This document shows, piece after piece, positions 28,256 to 36,626 of a stretch of DNA of 64,000 nt (the first letter of the stretch is position 1; every line of letters begins with the position of its first letter). The DNA comes from Alphaproteobacteria bacterium. GTDB lineage: Bacteria > Pseudomonadota > Alphaproteobacteria > Micropepsales > Micropepsaceae. The notes under the pieces were generated by a model. The model worked only from the letters and a program-made list of their open reading frames with translations, searched no databases and had not been told where the DNA came from. Where the stretch lies: contig CANHNJ010000002.1 in the NCBI GenBank assembly GCA_947462105.1, forward strand, positions 96,319 through 160,318. Direction: 5' to 3'. The translations under genes were made by a program, and so were the position numbers.

Positions 28256-29602
28256 ATGACCCGCAAATATTTCGGCACTGACGGCATTCGTGGCCGCACC
28301 AACTCCGCCGCCCTGACGCCCGAAGTGGCGATGAAGGCGGGCATGGCAGCAGGCCGCGTCTTCACCAAGGGCGGCCATCGTCACCGCGTCGTGATCGGCA
28401 AGGACACGCGCCTGTCGGGCTACATGATCGAAAGCGCGCTGGTCGCCGGTTTCACCGCCGTGGGCATGGATGTGTTCCAGTTCGGCCCGCTGCCCACCCC
28501 CGCCGTCGCCATGCTGACGCGGTCTTTGCGCGCCGATCTGGGCGTGATGATCACCGCCTCGCACAATCCCTTTACCGACAACGGCATCAAGTTCTTCGGC
28601 CCCGACGGCCAGAAACTGTCGGACGAAGTCGAGCTGGAAATCGAGGCGCTGATGGATGGCGGCCTGGCCGATGGTTTGGCTCTGGGCGGCGCGATTGGCC
28701 GCGCCAAGCGCGTCGATGACAGCCAGGCGCGCTATATCGAGTTCGCCAAGCGGACGATTCCCCGCAATGTGCGGCTGGATGGGCTGCGCATCGTGATCGA
28801 TTGCGCCAACGGCGCTGCCTACAAGGTCGCGCCCGCCGTGCTATGGGAACTGGGGGCGGATATCGTGCCGCTGGGCGTCACCCCGGACGGCGTCAACGTC
28901 AATCTCGATTGCGGCTCCACCCATCCAGAGGCCCTCTGCGCCAAGGTGCGCGAAGTGCGCGCCGATTTCGGCATCGCGCTGGACGGCGACGCCGACCGCG
29001 TCGTGATGGCCGATGAAAAGGGCGAGATCATCGATGGCGACCAGATCCTGGCGTTGATCGCCAAGAGCTGGTCGAAGAGCGGCAAGCTCAAGGGCGGCGG
29101 CGTGGTCGGCACCGTGATGTCGAATGCCGGGCTGGATCATTACCTGCAATCGCTGGGCCTGACGCTGGCGCGCTCCGCCGTCGGCGACCGCTATGTGCTG
29201 GAACAGATGCTCAAGGGCGGCTTCAATGTCGGCGGCGAGCAGTCGGGCCACATCATCCTCTCCGATATTTCCACCACCGGGGACGGGCTGGTGGCGGCGC
29301 TGCAGGTGCTGGCGGTGCTGGCGGGTGAGGGCAAGCCGGCGTCCGAGGCCGCCCACCTGTTCAATCCCCTGCCGCAGATATTGGAGAATGTGCGCTTCAA
29401 GAAAGGCACGCCGCTGGAAAATGCCAAGGTCAAGTCCTGCATCGAGGCCGGCAATGCCCGCCTGGGCAGCCATGGCCGCATCCTGGTGCGCAAGTCCGGC
29501 ACCGAGCCCTTGATCCGCGTCATGGCCGAAGGCGAGGACGAAACGCTGGTGCGCGCCGTGGTGCGCGATATCGCCAACGCGATCGAAGAGGCAGCGGCTT
29601 GA
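28256..29602 (+). CDS. glmM: phosphoglucosamine mutase
   Basis: A 448-aa enzyme converting glucosamine-6-P to glucosamine-1-P for UDP-GlcNAc, hence peptidoglycan and LPS. Start [16 protein letters not shown] at 28256. The phosphorylated Ser102 lies in [13 protein letters not shown], the Mg2+ loop is LDGDADR (about 241-247), and the sugar-binding GGEQSGH (about 324-330) and the C-terminal [12 protein letters not shown] phosphate loop are intact. It follows folP by 88 nt. A perfect 11-bp hairpin overlaps its stop codon. Confidence 0.97.
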   Translation: MTRKYFGTDGIRGRTNSAALTPEVAMKAGMAAGRVFTKGGHRHRVVIGKDTRLSGYMIESALVAGFTAVGMDVFQFGPLPTPAVAMLTRSLRADLGVMITASHNPFTDNGIKFFGPDGQKLSDEVELEIEALMDGGLADGLALGGAIGRAKRVDDSQARYIEFAKRTIPRNVRLDGLRIVIDCANGAAYKVAPAVLWELGADIVPLGVTPDGVNVNLDCGSTHPEALCAKVREVRADFGIALDGDADRVVMADEKGEIIDGDQILALIAKSWSKSGKLKGGGVVGTVMSNAGLDHYLQSLGLTLARSAVGDRYVLEQMLKGGFNVGGEQSGHIILSDISTTGDGLVAALQVLAVLAGEGKPASEAAHLFNPLPQILENVRFKKGTPLENAKVKSCIEAGNARLGSHGRILVRKSGTEPLIRVMAEGEDETLVRAVVRDIANAIEEAAA

Positions 29603-29617
29603 CCAAAAGCCGCTGCC
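29590..29617 (+). terminator. hairpin over the glmM stop codon
   Basis: Perfect 11-bp stem GGCAGCGGCTT / AAGCCGCTGCC with a 6-nt loop, spanning the glmM TGA (29600-29602). No T-run follows, so it may stabilise the 3' end or cause pausing rather than terminate; thiD starts 13 nt later. Confidence 0.4.
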
Positions 29618-29630
29618 GCGGCGTGCACGC

Positions 29631-30419
29631 ATGATCTCGCGGCTTCTCATTATTGCCGGATCGGATTCCGGCGGCGGCGCCGGCATCCAGGCCGACATCA
29701 AGACCGCGACCGCCTTCGGCGTCTATGCCATGACCGCGATCACGGCGGTGACGGTGCAGAACACGCTGGGCGTCAGGGACTGGCAGCCGATCGACGCCGC
29801 TGTGGTGCGCGGCCAGATCGACGCCTGTCTTTCCGATATCGGCGCCGACGCGATCAAGACCGGCATGCTGGGCGATGCCGCGATGGTGGAAGCCGTGGCG
29901 GCCGCCTTGCGCGGTCAGTCCGCACCATTGGTGCTCGATCCCGTCATGGTGGCCAAGGGCGGTGCCAAGCTGCTGGCGGATGAAGCCGTCAGCGCTATCC
30001 GCGCAAGGCTTTTGTCGCTCGCAACCATCGTGACGCCCAACCTGCCGGAATGCGAGGCGCTGATCGGCTTCGCGCCTGCTACGGATGATGAAGCGCGCGA
30101 AGCGGCGCGGAAATTCCACGCCCTGGGGGCACGGCATGTCCTGTTCAAGGGTGGCCATGCCCCGGGCGCAATCGTGCGCGATATCCTGGCTGACGGCGAA
30201 ACCGGCGCCTTGCTGGTGCTGGAAGCGCCGCGCATCGAAACCCGCCACACCCACGGCACCGGCTGCACCCTGGCATCCGCGATCGCGTCAGGCTTGGCGC
30301 AGAAGCGTTCTTTGCCCGATGCGGTGCGCCGCGCGCATGCCTATGTGCAGGACGCCATCCGCACCGCGCCCGGACTGGGCGGCGGTCACGGACCGTTGAA
30401 CCACTTCGTCCGGCCCTAG
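29631..30419 (+). CDS. thiD: hydroxymethylpyrimidine/phosphomethylpyrimidine kinase
   Basis: A 262-aa ribokinase-fold enzyme making HMP-pyrophosphate for thiamine. Signatures: LLIIAGSDSGGGAGIQADIKTA at the N-terminus, TAVTVQNTLGV, KTGMLGDAAMV, VLDPVMVAKGGAKLL, TPNLPECEAL and the anion hole/catalytic Asp stretch GTGCTLASAIASGLA. A second ATP-grasping loop (VLFKGGHAPG) is intact. It acts with ThiE, encoded at 2.9-3.5 kb. Its stop overlaps the stop end of the convergent methyltransferase pseudogene by 4 nt. Confidence 0.95.
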   Translation: MISRLLIIAGSDSGGGAGIQADIKTATAFGVYAMTAITAVTVQNTLGVRDWQPIDAAVVRGQIDACLSDIGADAIKTGMLGDAAMVEAVAAALRGQSAPLVLDPVMVAKGGAKLLADEAVSAIRARLLSLATIVTPNLPECEALIGFAPATDDEAREAARKFHALGARHVLFKGGHAPGAIVRDILADGETGALLVLEAPRIETRHTHGTGCTLASAIASGLAQKRSLPDAVRRAHAYVQDAIRTAPGLGGGHGPLNHFVRP

Positions 30420-31351
30420 TTCATCAGCTTCACGCCGCCCGGTGTCCGCGCATAGCGGGGGCCATAACGGCGGCCCGCGCCGCTGGTGATGGAGATAAGC
30501 TCGGGCAGCGGCGTCGCCGCCACATCGGCGGCCGGGCGTGAGACATGCAGCTCAGCATGGAACAGTCCTTCCGCTTCCTTGCCGTCGCTGTTGATCCCCA
30601 GCCGCCGCAATGTCTGCAGCGTCTCTTCATATTCCTGTTGCGAATGGAAGCGGCGCTGCACGAAGGTGACGCCTTCCAGCTTTTCCGTCACCAGCCCGTG
30701 CCGCGCCAGCGACGCGGCGATGCCGTCATACGGAAAGATGCGCAGCACCAGGTTGGCGATCCAGGGGGTCGCGCCGGGGCGCTGCTGCGCCAGGATGCGG
30801 TCCAGCGTCTTGTCGGTGACATATCCGACGCAGCCGGTGGAGATGATGAGGTGAAGCCCCGTCAGAGAGACCATCTCCGCTGCGGTGGGTTCGGCTTCTT
30901 CCAGGTTCGAGGTCACCGCTGCCATGATCAGGCCAGATTTCAGGGCGTAGTCGGTGGCGGGACGAGAGGTGTCCACGCCGATGAAGTTGTCGCGGTTGCG
31001 CGCGGGCCAGGAGCGGAAATAGTTGCGGTCCAATCCCGCCAGGGCGCGGCTGTCGAGCGCCTACATATCGCTGGTGGCATAGCGGCCCGACAGGCGCTGG
31101 ATGTCTAGCGGATAGCGCAGCAGCGCCGCATTGATGCCGTAGGAACAGCCGATGTCGGCGATGTTCAGTTTGCGGCCGTGACTGCGGCGCAGCGCCTTCA
31201 TCAGGGCCGTGAAGGGCACGCGGGCAAGTTCAGGGATGACGTAATCCAGGCCACACAACACGCGGAAATATTCGCGCGGATCAGGCTGGCGGTAGATGGC
31301 GTCGAAATTGGCCTTGATGCTGTTCAGGCCGGCAAAATCGGCATGCTTCAT
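30416..31351 (-). pseudogene. class I SAM methyltransferase gene interrupted by an in-frame amber codon
   Basis: A single reading frame of 312 codons from MKHADFAGLNSIK (31351) to the stop at 30416 is broken only by TAG at 31063-31061. The first half (96 aa) ends IADIGCSYGINAALLR (SAM motif I), then ...RYATSDM before the TAG. After it the frame continues ALDSRALAGLDRNYF, FIGVDTSRPATDYAL and LTGLHLIISTGCVGYVT, with composition typical of coding DNA here. One C-to-T change (CAG to TAG) would explain it. The exact substrate is unrecognised. Sequencing error, recent nonsense mutation or amber suppression are all possible. Confidence 0.75.
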
Positions 31352-31520
31352 TATTGGTACTCCAAATGGTGGCGCTCGCGCGCGCCAGGGTCCTCCAGGG
31401 ATGATGGGAATGGGCATTGCCCGGCGATGCCACGCCGTGGCGCGCTTGCTCGCTGCCAGCCTAGTGGCGCGGTGCCGTAAATGAAAGAAAATTCAGGCGC
31501 GCGTGTTGACGCCGCAGACT

Positions 31521-32810
31521 TTACGCGCCGACGAACGGGTCACGCACCATGATGGTGTCGTCACGATCCGGGCTGGTGGAGAGCAGCAGCACCTGCGAAG
31601 CGATCAGCTCCTCGATGCGGCGGACATACTTGATGGCATTGGCGGGCAGGTCGGCCCAGCTGCGGGCGCCGGCGGTGGTCTCGCTCCAGCCCTGCAGCGT
31701 TTCATAGACCGGTGTCAGCCGCGCTTGCGCATTGGCATCGGCGGGCAGGTAATCCAGCCGCTCGCCGTCCAGCATGTAATGGGTGCAGACCTTCAGTTCG
31801 TCGAAACCGTCCAGCACATCCAGCTTGGTCAGGCAGATGCCATCGACGCCGCCGGTGATGCAGGTCTGGCGCACCAGCACGGCATCGAACCAGCCGCAGC
31901 GGCGCTTGCGGCCCGTGACGGTGCCGAATTCATGGCCGCGCTCGCCCAGCCTTTCGCCGGTCGCATCCTTCAGCTCGGTGGGAAAGGGGCCTTCACCGAC
32001 GCGGGTGGTGTAGCTCTTGACGATGCCCAGCACGGTGCCGATGTCGCGCGGGCTCACGCCTGCGCCTGCCGCCGCCTGTCCCGCCACCGTGTTGGAGGAG
32101 GTGACAAAGGGGTAGGTGCCATGATCGATGTCCAGCAGCACCGCCTGCGCGCCTTCGAACAGCACGCGCTTGCCCGCCAGCTTGGCGGCATGCAGTTCGC
32201 GCCAGGAGGAACCGATATAGGGCGTAATCTTCGGCGCCAGTTCCGTCAGCGCCGCCAGCAGGCCCGCAGCATCGACTTCCGGGTGGCCGAAACCGCGCCG
32301 CAGCACATTGTGGTGCGCCAGCAGTTTTTCGATCTTGCCCGGCAGCGAGGCGATGTCTTTCAGGTCGATGGCGCGCAGGGCGCGGCGGCCGACCTTGTCT
32401 TCGTAAGTCGGGCCGATGCCGCGCTTGGTGGTACCGATCTTCTGGGCGGCGGCATCCTCGCGCATGGCGTCCAGTTCGCGATGCAGCGGCAAGACCAGGC
32501 AGGCATTCTCGGCCAGCACCAGCAGGTCGGGCGTCACGCGCAGGCCGGCGGCGCCGACCTTGGTGATCTCCTCCAGCAGCGACCAGGGGTCCACGACCAC
32601 GCCGTTGCCGATGATGGAGCGCTTGCCCTGCACCACGCCCGAGGGGAGCAGCGAAAGCTTGTAGGTCTTGTCGCCCACCACAATGGTGTGGCCGGCATTG
32701 TTGCCGCCCTGGAACCGCACCACCATCTCGGCCCGGTTCGACAGCCAGTCGATGATCTTGCCTTTGCCTTCGTCGCCCCATTGGGCGCCGATCACGGTCA
32801 CGTTCGACAT
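31521..32810 (-). CDS. purA: adenylosuccinate synthetase
   Basis: A 429-aa GTP-dependent enzyme making adenylosuccinate from IMP and Asp. N-terminal [20 protein letters not shown] with the catalytic Asp13-like residue, [66 protein letters not shown] and the C-terminal [10 protein letters not shown]. Normal length. Cytoplasmic, monocistronic by appearance; no other pur genes nearby. Confidence 0.97.
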   Translation of the reverse strand: MSNVTVIGAQWGDEGKGKIIDWLSNRAEMVVRFQGGNNAGHTIVVGDKTYKLSLLPSGVVQGKRSIIGNGVVVDPWSLLEEITKVGAAGLRVTPDLLVLAENACLVLPLHRELDAMREDAAAQKIGTTKRGIGPTYEDKVGRRALRAIDLKDIASLPGKIEKLLAHHNVLRRGFGHPEVDAAGLLAALTELAPKITPYIGSSWRELHAAKLAGKRVLFEGAQAVLLDIDHGTYPFVTSSNTVAGQAAAGAGVSPRDIGTVLGIVKSYTTRVGEGPFPTELKDATGERLGERGHEFGTVTGRKRRCGWFDAVLVRQTCITGGVDGICLTKLDVLDGFDELKVCTHYMLDGERLDYLPADANAQARLTPVYETLQGWSETTAGARSWADLPANAIKYVRRIEELIASQVLLLSTSPDRDDTIMVRDPFVGA

Positions 32811-32825
32811 GGGCCAAGTCCACGC

Positions 32826-32854
32826 AATAAAACCCGCGAGGAATTCGCGGGTTT
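32826..32854 (-). terminator. intrinsic terminator downstream of the RcnB-like gene
   Basis: Perfect 10-bp stem AAACCCGCGA / TCGCGGGTTT (32830-32854), loop 5 nt, with TTTTATTG on the minus strand. It also sits just upstream of purA, insulating purA from leftward readthrough. Confidence 0.75.
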
Positions 32855-32898
32855 GCGTGGGGGCTTATAGCAGGTAGCGCAGGGGCTGTAAGGACCAA

Positions 32899-32925
32899 GG
32901 TGCCGCATCCACAGGATGCGGCACC
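32899..32925 (-). terminator. second hairpin downstream of the RcnB-like gene
   Basis: Perfect 12-bp stem GGTGCCGCATCC / GGATGCGGCACC with an ACA loop, 13 nt after the stop codon. No T-run follows; it probably protects the mRNA 3' end or acts in tandem with the terminator at 32826-32854. Confidence 0.5.
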
Positions 32926-32937
32926 CGGAAGGCCATT

Positions 32938-33615
32938 TTACCAGAAGACGTTGTAGGAAACCTGGATCACCTCGCCGGTATAGCGGTCGATCAGCAGGGC
33001 GTCGTCGCCATAGCGGACCCAGACAGTGCCCACCGGCGGGCGGGGCAGGTCATAAGCGTAGTAGTTGCTCAGCTGGTAGCGGCTGCCCCAGAACAGGCTG
33101 GGCAGGATGTCGCCATAGCTCCAGCGGCGATAGGAAAAGCCATGCGGCCGGTAATAGACGCCGGCCCGGAAGCGGCTCTGTGAGTTCCAGTTCCGGTAAT
33201 ACTGGGAGAAGCTGCGATTGTCATAACCGCGATTGTTGTAGCCGCGATTATAGTCGTCGTTGCGGCCAAAGCCGGGACGGCCAAAATCATTCCGGTCATT
33301 GCCGCCCCGGTTGAAGTCAGGCCGGCCGTCATTGTTGCGCCCGAAATTGCCGCGCCCATCATTGCGATTGTTGCTGTCGTCGCCACGATTGAAGCCGCTG
33401 CGATTGTCGTTGCGCTGTGCTTGCGCATGGGGCGCCTGCTGCTGCACCTGCGGGGCTGCCTGCTGGCCGCTGCGGAAGCCGCCGCCGCGATTGCTGCGGT
33501 CCTGCTGGCCCTGCTGGGCCCGTGGACCGTCGCCACGGCCATTGTCGCGCTGGGCCAGCGCCGGGGCGGTCAAGGCCGCGATCAGCGCGGCGGACAACAG
33601 AAGCATCTTTTTCAT
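32938..33615 (-). CDS. RcnB-family periplasmic protein with Asn/Arg/Gly-rich domain
   Basis: A 225-aa exported protein. Signal peptide MKKMLLLSAALIAALTAPALA. Residues about 25-140 are extremely rich in Asn, Arg, Gly, Asp and Gln, with FGRNNDGRPDFNRGG and YNRGYNNRGYDNR-like repeats, and are probably disordered. The C-terminal domain (about 145-225) matches the RcnB family: FRAGVYYRPHGFSYRRWSYGDILPSLFW, YYAYDLPRPPVGTVWVRYGDDALLID and a final TGEVIQVSYNVFW. RcnB tunes nickel/cobalt efflux in E. coli; a metal link here is inference, since the family is broad. Two hairpins follow the gene. Confidence 0.85.
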   Translation of the reverse strand: MKKMLLLSAALIAALTAPALAQRDNGRGDGPRAQQGQQDRSNRGGGFRSGQQAAPQVQQQAPHAQAQRNDNRSGFNRGDDSNNRNDGRGNFGRNNDGRPDFNRGGNDRNDFGRPGFGRNDDYNRGYNNRGYDNRSFSQYYRNWNSQSRFRAGVYYRPHGFSYRRWSYGDILPSLFWGSRYQLSNYYAYDLPRPPVGTVWVRYGDDALLIDRYTGEVIQVSYNVFW

Positions 33616-33708
33616 GGCGTTTCTCCACACCGGTTCGGAACCATAACCCGGGGGTGGGGGACAGGTTCCATTGCTTGAGGACTATGAATCAGGCGACATG
33701 ACTGCAGC

Positions 33709-34197
33709 ATGAACAGCGACAACAGCTTTCCATTCAGCATCCGCGCCGCCGCACCCGGCGATGAAGGCAGCATTGTGGCGTTGCTGCGGGAGTTGGCCGA
33801 ATACGAAAAGGCACCGGGATTTCTTCTGAACGAAGCTGCGGCGTTCCGCGATCTGCTTGGCCCTGCGCGCGTGGCGCAATGCGCGCTTCTGTTCGCGGTG
33901 GATGCGCCGGTTGGCCTGGCGGTGTGGTTTGCGGCCTATCGCAGTTTCGGCGCGGCGCGCGGGTTTTTTGTCGAAGACATTTATGTGAAGCCGGACTGTC
34001 GCGGGCGCGGCCTGGGAACCGCCCTGCTGGCGCATCTGGCAAGGCTGGCGCGGGCCGAAAACGGCTTCCTGGAATGGCGGGTGCTGGACTGGAATGCCCC
34101 GGCCATCGCTTTTTATGATGGGCTGGGCGCAAAGCCGCTGGTGCAATGGCACACCTACCGCTTGATGGACGAACCCCTGGAAAGACTGGCCTCATGA
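33709..34197 (+). CDS. GNAT N-acetyltransferase (SSAT/diamine type)
   Basis: A 162-aa acetyltransferase. The order of motifs matches the spermidine/thialysine acetyltransferase branch: FSIRAAAPGDEGSIVALLRELAEYEKAPG, then GFFVEDIYVKPDCRGRGLGTALLAHLA (acetyl-CoA loop R-G-R-G-L-G, about 94-108), and LEWRVLDWNAPAIAFYDGLGAK (motif B). Likely substrate is a polyamine or a lysine analogue, inferred from family resemblance. Its stop overlaps the folA start (ATGA), so the two are coupled, which is unusual for folA. Confidence 0.88.
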   Translation: MNSDNSFPFSIRAAAPGDEGSIVALLRELAEYEKAPGFLLNEAAAFRDLLGPARVAQCALLFAVDAPVGLAVWFAAYRSFGAARGFFVEDIYVKPDCRGRGLGTALLAHLARLARAENGFLEWRVLDWNAPAIAFYDGLGAKPLVQWHTYRLMDEPLERLAS

Positions 34198-34664
34198 TTA
34201 CGCTGGTGGTGGCGGCCGCGCGCAATGGCGTGATCGGCAAGGACGGAACGATCCCCTGGCGGCTGCCGGAGGACCTGAAGCGCTTCAAGGCGCTGACGCT
34301 GGGTCACACGGTGGTGATGGGCCGCAAGACCTGGGACTCGCTACCCGACAAGAACCGGCCGCTGCCGGAGCGCCGCAATGTCGTGGTGACGCGCGATGAA
34401 CAGTGGCAAGCCCCTGGCGCGGAGCGTGCCACGCTGGAAAGCGCACTGGCGGATGACGGCGAGATTTTCGTGATCGGCGGCGCAGAAATTTATCGCGCCG
34501 CCCTGTCGCGCGCCCGGCGCATCGAACTGACCGAGGTGCACAAGGATTTCCACGGCGACGCGGCGTTCACCTTTGATCGTTCGCAATGGTTTGAGACGGC
34601 GCGCGCGGATCACGCGACGCCCGATGGGCTGACCTACAGCTTCGTGACGCTAGAGCGGCGCTGA
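34194..34664 (+). CDS. folA: dihydrofolate reductase
   Basis: A 156-aa DHFR reducing dihydrofolate with NADPH. MITLVVAAARNGVIGKDGTIPWRLPEDLKRF carries the Met20-type loop and the catalytic acidic residue (Glu27/Asp27 equivalent in PEDLKRF). GHTVVMGRKTWDSLP, RRNVVVTRD and EIFVIGGAEIYRAAL follow. No thyA gene is adjacent. Translation is coupled to the GNAT gene. Its 3' end overlaps the convergent oxygenase gene by 15 nt. The usual trimethoprim target. Confidence 0.95.
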   Translation: MITLVVAAARNGVIGKDGTIPWRLPEDLKRFKALTLGHTVVMGRKTWDSLPDKNRPLPERRNVVVTRDEQWQAPGAERATLESALADDGEIFVIGGAEIYRAALSRARRIELTEVHKDFHGDAAFTFDRSQWFETARADHATPDGLTYSFVTLERR

Positions 34665-35294
34665 CAGTTCGAATTCAATAACCAGTCTTTGCCCGTCGCC
34701 TTCATAGGCGCGCTCACCGCGCGGCAGCCAGCCGGGATGCAGCAGGATCATGCCCGATTGCGGGCGGATCACTTCGGCGAAACCGCCGCCGCCCTGGCCA
34801 CCGCCAAGTCCACCGGGCAGGCGGAACGACAGGCTGGGCGCCACCATCGCGGGCATGGGGCCGCGCGGATCGCCCAGTTCGACCTGGCCGCCCAGTGTTT
34901 CCTCGTCCGACTTGGCATAGCCGTCATCGACGAAATAGACGCCGGCCCAGAACGCACCGGCGCGCGTCGCTGCGGCCTCCTTGCGCTCGCTCTTCACGCG
35001 CATGCCGGCGCGGGCGTCGATCTTCCACTCGGTCTTGACCCGTCCGCCGGTGCGCGAGGCGGTCATGCTGTCGGCCAGGTCGGTGACGACGGTTAACAGC
35101 GTCTCGGCATGATGGTTGCCCCAGGTGCGGAAATCTGCCGCCGAATAGGCGCCCTGGCCGTTCGACGGGACGCCTTCCAGCCTTGCCAGGATGACCGGCT
35201 TGAGCGCGGCGTTCATTTCCACCGCGACTGGGAGGAAGTGCACGCAAAGCGGCGTCGCGAACAGGCTGTGAATTTGCGGTTTGGTCGGGGGCAT
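34650..35294 (-). CDS. putative 2OG-Fe(II) oxygenase (TIGR02466-like)
   Basis: A 214-aa protein starting MPPTKPQIHSLFATPLCVHF at 35294. The N-terminal LFATPL is typical of the TIGR02466 / 2OG-FeII_Oxy_5 group, several members of which are phage- or vitamin-linked oxygenases of unknown substrate. The double-stranded beta-helix is traced by AFWAGVYFVDDGYAK, GQVELGDPRGP, and GMILLHPGWLPRGERAYEGDGQRLVIEFELS, where the distal His (LLHPGW) and the Arg for 2OG (RLVIEF) are visible. The proximal HxD is not obvious, so catalysis is uncertain. It lies 11 nt after mrp on the same strand, suggesting cotranscription. Confidence 0.7.
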   Translation of the reverse strand: MPPTKPQIHSLFATPLCVHFLPVAVEMNAALKPVILARLEGVPSNGQGAYSAADFRTWGNHHAETLLTVVTDLADSMTASRTGGRVKTEWKIDARAGMRVKSERKEAAATRAGAFWAGVYFVDDGYAKSDEETLGGQVELGDPRGPMPAMVAPSLSFRLPGGLGGGQGGGGFAEVIRPQSGMILLHPGWLPRGERAYEGDGQRLVIEFELSAPL

Positions 35295-35305
35295 GGCGGG
35301 TGATC

Positions 35306-36463
35306 TTATTCCAGCACGATTTTGGGGGCGGTACGCTGTGCCGTTTCGAGCGCGGCGGCAACTTGCTTCGCCACGGCGGCAAAGGCGGCGGCTTCCGGGC
35401 CATCCGGTTCGGCGACCGTGATGGGTGTGCCGAGATCGGACAGTTCGCGGATCTTCAGCACCAGCGGGATTTCGCCCAGGAAGGGCGCACCCACGGTCTG
35501 GGCGGTGGCGCGCGCGCCGCCATGGCCAAAGATCGGATGCGCATGGCCGCAATTGGCGCAGACGAACATGCTCATATTCTCCACTATCCCCAGGATCGGC
35601 ACCTGCACCTTCTGGAACATGGTGATGGCCTTGCGGGCGTCGATCAGGGCGATGTCCTGCGGCGTGGAGACGATCACCGCGCCCGCCAGCGCCACGCGCT
35701 GGGTGATGGTGAGCTGGGCATCGCCGGTGCCGGGCGGCATGTCGAGCACCAGCACATCAAGCGGGGCCCAGTTCACCTGGTTGAGGAACTGCATCAGCGC
35801 CGATTGCACCATCGGGCCGCGCCAGATCGCGGCTTCGTCTTCGCGGATGATGAAGCCCAGCGACATCGCCTTGATGCCATATTTCTCGATCGGCAGGATG
35901 CGCTTGCCGTCGGTGGTTTCGGGCTTGGTGGTGATGTCGAGCAGGCGCGGCACCGAGGGGCCGTAAATGTCGGCATCCAGCAGGCCGACTTTCAGGCCGA
36001 GCCTGGAGAGCGATAATGCCAGGTTGACCGCGACAGTGGACTTGCCGACGCCGCCCTTGCCGCTGGCCACGGCGATGATGTGCTTCACACCCTCGACGCC
36101 TTGCGGGCGCTCATTTGATGGGCGCGCCTGTGGCGCGCCGGGGGGCTGGGGTACGGGGCGCGGCTGGCCGTGGGCATGGCCATGATCTTGGCCGTCATGG
36201 CTGTGGCCGGGCGTGCCGTCATGCGCCGTTAGCACCGCCGTCACCGACAGCACGCCGGGCACCGCCTTGGCGGCCGCTTCCACCGCCAGGCGCAGGGGCT
36301 CGGCGTCGCGGCCACGGGCGGCATCCACTTCCAGGGCAAAGCCGACATGGCCGTCACGGACCACCAGGCCCTGCACCATGTCCTGCTGCACGACACTGCG
36401 GCCGGACACCGGGTCTATCACCTGGTCCAGCGCCGCCAGGACATCGTTTCGGGTAACCGCCAT
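35306..36463 (-). CDS. mrp: Mrp/ApbC iron-sulfur cluster carrier ATPase
   Basis: A 385-aa P-loop protein. N-terminal DUF59/MIP18 domain (about 1-85, VTRNDVLAALDQVIDPVSG), a His/Gly/Pro-rich linker (HSHDGQDHGHAHGQP) that may bind metal, then the ATPase: deviant Walker A ASGKGGVGKSTVAVNLALSL (about 131-150), VGLLDADIYGPSVP, and LDVLVLDMPPGTGDAQLT. The CxxC motif in MFVCANCGHAHPIFG binds a bridging Fe-S cluster. Delivers Fe-S clusters to apoproteins. Start at 36463 chosen by homology. Confidence 0.95.
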   Translation of the reverse strand: MAVTRNDVLAALDQVIDPVSGRSVVQQDMVQGLVVRDGHVGFALEVDAARGRDAEPLRLAVEAAAKAVPGVLSVTAVLTAHDGTPGHSHDGQDHGHAHGQPRPVPQPPGAPQARPSNERPQGVEGVKHIIAVASGKGGVGKSTVAVNLALSLSRLGLKVGLLDADIYGPSVPRLLDITTKPETTDGKRILPIEKYGIKAMSLGFIIREDEAAIWRGPMVQSALMQFLNQVNWAPLDVLVLDMPPGTGDAQLTITQRVALAGAVIVSTPQDIALIDARKAITMFQKVQVPILGIVENMSMFVCANCGHAHPIFGHGGARATAQTVGAPFLGEIPLVLKIRELSDLGTPITVAEPDGPEAAAFAAVAKQVAAALETAQRTAPKIVLE

Positions 36464-36626
36464 AATCCGCCTGCTTTTGAGCGGCCCCATATAGCTGCCT
36501 GCCTCCCTGAAACCAAGGCAAAGCCGGGAACCGGCCCCGGGCCTGTGAATTCACCCTGTTTGCGGGGCAAAAGCCTCACTAGACTGCCGCTCCGAATCCC
36601 AATCCCTCCCTTTTCTGAAATTGGCC

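Noticed and set aside
31503..32870. A 455-codon plus-strand ORF opposite purA
   Set aside because: It is the antisense shadow of purA, which matches its family along the full length.
33180..33420. Short periodic repeats that might suggest a CRISPR-like or tandem-repeat array
   Set aside because: They are degenerate codon-level repeats inside the Asn/Arg/Gly-rich RcnB-like gene, with no constant repeat or spacers.
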